Assembly: GCA_016707175.1 (NCBI GenBank)
Contig: JADJIB010000020.1
Coordinates: forward strand, 1 to 7,087
Origin: Candidatus Phosphoribacter hodrii
GTDB taxonomy: Bacteria; Actinomycetota; Actinomycetes; Actinomycetales; Dermatophilaceae
Reading direction: 5' to 3'
DNA length: 7,087 bases
Shown here one piece after another: positions 5,330 through 7,087 of the stretch (position 1 is its first letter; each line of letters begins with the position of its first letter). The notes below the pieces were generated by a model that saw only the letters and a program-made list of their open reading frames with translations, was not told the DNA's origin and did no database searches. A program made the translations under genes and the position numbers.

Positions 5330-6137
5330 TGCCTGAGCGATGGATAGCCGAGGCTGAGCAACTCACCCCGTCCGGCGCGCCGGGCACCATGTCCGGCGTC
5401 GGTCCGCCGCGGGCCATCTGCCACGTCACCGTCTCCCGGCCCGGATCTTTCGATGCCATGCATCGAGTCCTGACGGACAAGATGGCCGAACCGCACGTGC
5501 TCTACGACTGGGCCACGGACCGACTCGGGCAGTACTTCGCGCTGGACCGTTCGGCCCGAGCGCTTCGACGCGGCACCCGAGATGTCTCGTGCAACAAGGT
5601 CGGGGCGGCGTGTATTCAGATCGAATTCTGTTCCATGCCAGACGGATTCACGCGGTACTGGACTCCCGGACCGAACTTCCGCGCCCTCATGCGCGCCATC
5701 GCGTCGTGGGGATCACGCCGCAGTTCGTGGCCCGCGCCAACACGAGCGCTGGTGACAACGTGCGCCAGACGTGGGAGACGTACCTCGCCACGGGCGGCTG
5801 GTGGGGTCACTGCCACGTCCCCGAGAACGACCACTGGGACCCGGGTCCCATCGACCAGGCCGCCTTCTTCGCCGCCGCAGGCATCACCACTCAGGAGGAC
5901 GAAAACATGCCCCTCACCACTGCCGACGTCAACGCCATCTGGGACAAGACCATCGACGGCGTTCCCATGGGCGACCGCCTGTATTTCTCCCACCGGCGCG
6001 CACAGGCGGCGCTCGACAAGGCCGTTGAGCTGGAGGCCAAGATCGACGCGCTCACCGCCGCTGTCGCCGCGATCAAGACCGGCACGGTGACCGGCGAGGT
6101 CACCGTCACGGGCGGCACCCTCACGGTGGGCACGTGA
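5329..6137 (+). CDS. N-acetylmuramoyl-L-alanine amidase endolysin, frame broken near 5708-5711
   Basis: A PGRP/amidase_2-type endolysin that cleaves the bond between muramic acid and the stem peptide. Frame 1 from ATG 5329 gives residues 1-128 (AICHVTVS with H32 as first zinc ligand candidate, HVLYDWATDRLGQYFALDRS, CIQIEF, FRALMRAIASWG). Frame 3 then continues ITPQFVARANTSAGDN to the signature GHCHVPENDHWDPG, where H161 and D171 match the second and third zinc positions of AmpD-type amidases. The run GGGG at 5708-5711 is where one more G would restore a 269-residue protein. As written, frame 1 runs on to a stop at 6090 with Arg/Ser/Pro-rich nonsense and lacks two zinc ligands. Residues 194-269 form a coiled-coil tail (AQAALDKAVELEAKIDALTA) ending in Thr/Gly-rich sequence. 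GGAGG at 5320-5324 supports the start. If the indel is real, the enzyme is dead unless the ribosome shifts. Confidence 0.8.
5893..5898 (+). promoter_or_regulatory. Internal ribosome binding site AGGAGG inside the endolysin gene
   Basis: A full AGGAGG lies eight bases before an in-frame ATG at 5907, at the boundary between catalytic domain and coiled-coil tail. It is as strong as the AAGGAG in front of the phosphoesterase gene and at better spacing than the endolysin's own GGAGG. The codons it occupies (QED) form a neutral linker. Confidence 0.6.
5907..6137 (+). CDS. Possible separate C-terminal endolysin subunit from internal start
   Basis: Translation from ATG 5907 would give a 76-residue protein equal to endolysin residues 194-269: MPLTTADVNAIWDKTIDG, then LYFSHRRAQAALDKAVEL and EAKIDALTAAVAAIKTG, closing with VTGEVTVTGGTLTVGT. 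The middle is a coiled-coil helix suited to oligomerisation. Some Gram-positive phage endolysins are known to make a wall-binding subunit from an internal start that assembles with the full enzyme. Here the ribosome binding site, spacing, start codon and domain edge all fit that arrangement. Two other readings remain: the tail may simply be part of the full protein, or this may be an independent gene that fused with the amidase by loss of a stop. In the present sequence it is the only intact product in this frame. Confidence 0.45.
   Translation: MPLTTADVNAIWDKTIDGVPMGDRLYFSHRRAQAALDKAVELEAKIDALTAAVAAIKTGTVTGEVTVTGGTLTVGT
6085..6105 (+). promoter_or_regulatory. Perfect 8-bp inverted repeat near the endolysin 3' end
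   Basis: CGGTGACC (6085-6092) pairs exactly with GGTCACCG (6098-6105) across a five-base loop. It lies about 30 bases before the GTGA junction at 6134. It falls in codons for TVTGEVTV, so repeated Val-Thr codons could produce it by chance. No U-run follows, so it is not a convincing terminator. Confidence 0.25.
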
Positions 6138-6232
6138 GCCTCATCCGGGATGCCGCCTGGGCTGCCCTGTCGGCCGTCCTCGCGGGCGGCATCTGGGTGG
6201 TCCTCATCGCGCGGCGGGTATGCCGTGGTTGA
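6134..6232 (+). CDS. Tiny single-pass membrane protein (or first half of a broken two-pass protein)
   Basis: A 32-residue frame from GTG 6134, which overlaps the endolysin TGA as GTGA. It reads MSLIRDAAWAALSAVLAGG followed by IWVVLIARRVCRG. Residues 7-26 form one membrane helix and RR plus a further Arg follow it, which predicts the N-terminus outside and the C-terminus in the cytoplasm. Its place next to the endolysin suggests a lysis role such as holin or antiholin, without proof. The stop lies inside the next small gene (8-base overlap, 6225-6232). Alternatively, one base too many or two too few near 6211-6219 splits a single protein in which LIARR continues into GYAVVEIALTAG. Confidence 0.5.
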   Translation: MSLIRDAAWAALSAVLAGGIWVVLIARRVCRG

Positions 6233-6353
6233 GATCGCCCTCACCGCCGGGTTTCTCTTCATCATGCTCGCCGCCCTCGCCGTCCTCTCCATGTTCATCA
6301 CGCGCGCCGAAGCCCGCGACCGCCGCGAGCACGACACCGACCACGACCTCTAG
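6225..6353 (+). CDS. Tiny single-pass membrane protein with charged cytoplasmic tail
   Basis: A 42-residue frame from GTG 6225: MVEIALTAGFLFIMLAALAV, LSMFITRAEARDRREHDTDH, DL. Residues 4-25 form one membrane helix; the strongly charged end suits the cytoplasm. The open frame extends back to an ATG at 6150, but codons before ~6213 are Pro/Ser/Arg-rich shadow, so I prefer GTG 6225, which overlaps the preceding tiny gene by eight bases. The ribosome binding site is weak (GGCGGG at 6213-6218). With separate genes both helices follow the positive-inside rule. A fused protein would put the charged tail outside, which is a mild argument for two genes. Its stop TAG provides the first bases of the ribosome binding site of the next gene. 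A lysis-related role is inferred from position. Confidence 0.5.
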   Translation: MVEIALTAGFLFIMLAALAVLSMFITRAEARDRREHDTDHDL

Positions 6354-6356
6354 GAG
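6352..6356 (+). promoter_or_regulatory. Ribosome binding site AGGAG overlapping the previous stop codon
   Basis: AGGAG starts within the TAG stop (6351-6353) of the small membrane gene and lies five bases before GTG 6362. It fixes the start of the holin-like gene and ties it to termination of the gene before. Confidence 0.7.
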
Positions 6357-6361
6357 TCACC

Positions 6362-6586
6362 GTGAACCCCCTCGCTGAACGTCCCGATATCCGCCGCCGC
6401 GTCTACATCGCGTTCTGGGGGTTGGGCCTCACGCTCGGTGCCGCCCAGACCGGGTATGCCGCCGCACAGGCCGGACAGCCCGTGTGGCTCAACGTCGCGC
6501 TGAGCGTCTACGCCTTCCTCGGCGCGGGCATCGGCTACACCGCGCAGGCCAACACGCCCGGCTATACCGGCGAGCACGAAGCCTGA
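6362..6586 (+). CDS. Two-pass holin-like membrane protein
   Basis: A 74-residue protein with two membrane segments, at about 14-36 (VYIAFWGLGLTLGAAQTGYA) and 41-61 (VWLNVALSVYAFLGAGIGYT). A basic N-terminus (ERPDIRRR) and a short acidic C-terminal tail (GYTGEHEA) flank them. Size, two helices, the charged N-terminus and closeness to the amidase gene match actinophage holins of the short two-pass kind. I recall similar proteins labelled as holin or DUF7439 in actinophages, but could not check. Holins accumulate in the inner membrane and open it at a set time so that the endolysin reaches peptidoglycan. The start GTG 6362 is supported by AGGAG five bases upstream and by the protein-like first codons (MNPLAERPDI). 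It is the best holin candidate in the window; the protein at 4822 is the second candidate. Confidence 0.72.
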   Translation: MNPLAERPDIRRRVYIAFWGLGLTLGAAQTGYAAAQAGQPVWLNVALSVYAFLGAGIGYTAQANTPGYTGEHEA

Positions 6587-6590
6587 CCTC

Positions 6591-6890
6591 ATGGCGACCG
6601 TCACCCTCGGGCGAGTCCCGGACCGGCTGGTCGTCCACCTCGTGGCGAGCGACCCATTCGGGGCATCCATGACGTATGCCGTCGCCGGCGTCCCCACAGC
6701 GTGGCCCGCCGCCCCGGTGCTGACCGTCTCTGGAGTCGACTGGCCCGCCACGCTCTCGGGAGACAGCATGACGGCCACGTGGGAGGTCTCGGCCGAGTTG
6801 GTCACGGCCGCGATGGCCGGGACCGGCAGGGCGTCCCTCACCCTGGGCGGGACCGTCCTGGCCTCGGGGGCGATCTCTCGGCATGCCTGA
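6591..6890 (+). CDS. Small beta-rich protein, possibly LtfC-like
   Basis: A 99-residue protein without signal peptide or membrane helix. It opens MATVTLGRVPDRLVVHLVAS and then passes through alternating strands. The most telling part is the second half: GVDWPATLSGDSMTATWEVS, then AELVTAAMAGTGRASLTLGG and TVLASGAISRH. The order of a WPA strand, a 'sets/attenuates' strand, a short helix with a GTG turn, and a closing strand plus ISR resembles the small LtfC-type beta-sandwich proteins found beside collagen-like or pre-neck genes in actinophages. This link is from memory and is tentative. ATG 6591 follows the holin-like stop by four bases and has only a weak ribosome binding site, so it is probably coupled. 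Its final eight bases, ATGCCTGA, contain the start of the collagen-like gene, so the two are likely made together. Confidence 0.6.
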   Translation: MATVTLGRVPDRLVVHLVASDPFGASMTYAVAGVPTAWPAAPVLTVSGVDWPATLSGDSMTATWEVSAELVTAAMAGTGRASLTLGGTVLASGAISRHA

Positions 6891-7087
6891 CCTGATCTTG
6901 GCCTCCAGCGTCACCATCGAGGTGACAGGACCTGCCCCGTCGTGTGGGAGCAGGTTGAGCCGTCACCGGTCACGGTGGGTGTCGGCTCTCACTTGGATCC
7001 CAGGGCCGCCCGGACCACAGGGGCCTGCCGGACCTGACGGCCCGACCGGCTCGGATGGACCTTCCGGCCCGCAGGGAGACCCTGGCC
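6883..7087 (+). CDS. Collagen-like fibre protein, 3'-truncated
   Basis: The gene starts at ATG 6883, overlapping the previous stop by eight bases, and runs off the window edge. Residues 1-19 (MPDLILASSVTIEVTGPAP) are a short beta lead. Residues 41-68 are nine perfect Gly-X-Y triplets (GPPGPQGPAGPDGPTGSDG and GPSGPQGDPG), so the product should form a triple-helical rod. Phage proteins of this type are usually trimeric tail fibres with a receptor-binding head at the far end; that end is not in the window. Residues 20-38 in this frame (SCGSRLSRHRSRWVSALTW) look odd, while the -1 frame over the same bases reads VVWEQVEPSPVTVGVG, a better fit. A pair of compensating indels is therefore possible. 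The position after the lysis genes is unusual for a main tail fibre. Confidence 0.72.
   Translation, partial: MPDLILASSVTIEVTGPAPSCGSRLSRHRSRWVSALTWIPGPPGPQGPAGPDGPTGSDGPSGPQGDPG
7003..7087 (+). repeat. Gly-X-Y collagen-type triplet repeat
   Basis: Nine consecutive triplets from 7003 encode GPP, GPQ, GPA, GPD, GPT, GSD, GPS, GPQ and GDP with no interruption. The repeat continues to the window edge. Pro is frequent at the X position and Asp recurs, as in bacterial and phage collagen-like stalks. Codon choice varies between triplets, so this is protein-level repetition rather than a simple DNA repeat. Confidence 0.85.

Noticed and set aside
5710..6090. Frame-1 continuation of the endolysin to the stop at 6090 as a true C-terminal domain
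   Set aside because: The residues are low-complexity Ser/Arg/Pro/Thr, while the zinc-binding motif and coiled coil are in frame 3 over the same bases.
1..7087. tRNA genes, CRISPR arrays, insertion sequences, attachment sites
   Set aside because: No cloverleaf-like segments, spaced direct repeats, transposase motifs or paired core repeats were found on reading either strand.

Overview
This window looks like late genes of a tailed phage (siphovirus type) or prophage of a high-GC actinobacterium. The evidence is high GC with G/C at most third codon positions, many GTG starts, every supported gene on the + strand, and almost no space between genes. The gene types are fibronectin-III-like minor tail proteins, a tail-hub-like protein, a C1q-like jelly-roll protein, an amidase endolysin, small membrane proteins and a collagen-like fibre. 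ChW (hydrophobic-W) repeats and a Thr/Pro-rich linker in one secreted protein would suit a host- or gut-associated actinobacterium such as Actinomyces-like or Bifidobacterium-like lineages. That host guess is weak.

Layout. 1-1739: the C-terminal ~580 codons of a large minor tail protein with beta-sandwich repeats, currently split over three frames by two frame changes. 1736-2809: a tail-hub-like protein. 2806-3411: a small tail protein with a C-terminal C1q-like domain. 3440-4825: a secreted protein with three ChW repeats joined to a calcineurin/purple-acid-phosphatase-type phosphoesterase with all five metal motifs. It is the only gene set off by a real gap and a strong ribosome binding site. 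4822-5145: coiled coil plus C-terminal membrane anchor. 5147-5329: short helical protein. 5329-6137: PGRP-fold amidase endolysin broken by one base, with a well-formed internal ribosome binding site and ATG in front of its C-terminal coiled coil. 6134-6353: two tiny overlapping single-pass membrane proteins, or one broken two-pass protein. 6362-6586: two-pass holin-like protein. 6591-6890: small beta-rich protein, tentatively LtfC-like. 6883-7087: start of a collagen-like fibre protein cut by the window edge.

How it works together. The first part builds the tail tip and host-recognition parts. The middle and right parts form a lysis cassette with three or four membrane-protein candidates around the amidase. 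The chain is held together by start/stop overlaps: four junctions use the same GTGA overlap, one uses TGATG and one an 8-base ATGCCTGA overlap. A perfect 9-bp inverted repeat holds the GTGA junction at 4822 in its loop. The fibre-like genes after the lysis cassette suggest a second host-recognition module or a cargo region.

Main caution. Three to five reading frames appear broken by single indels, several at short homopolymers. Random sequence errors, prophage decay and recoding are all possible; the first two are more likely. No tRNA, rRNA, CRISPR array, insertion sequence, attachment site or rho-independent terminator was seen, and there is no gene-free stretch longer than 28 bases.
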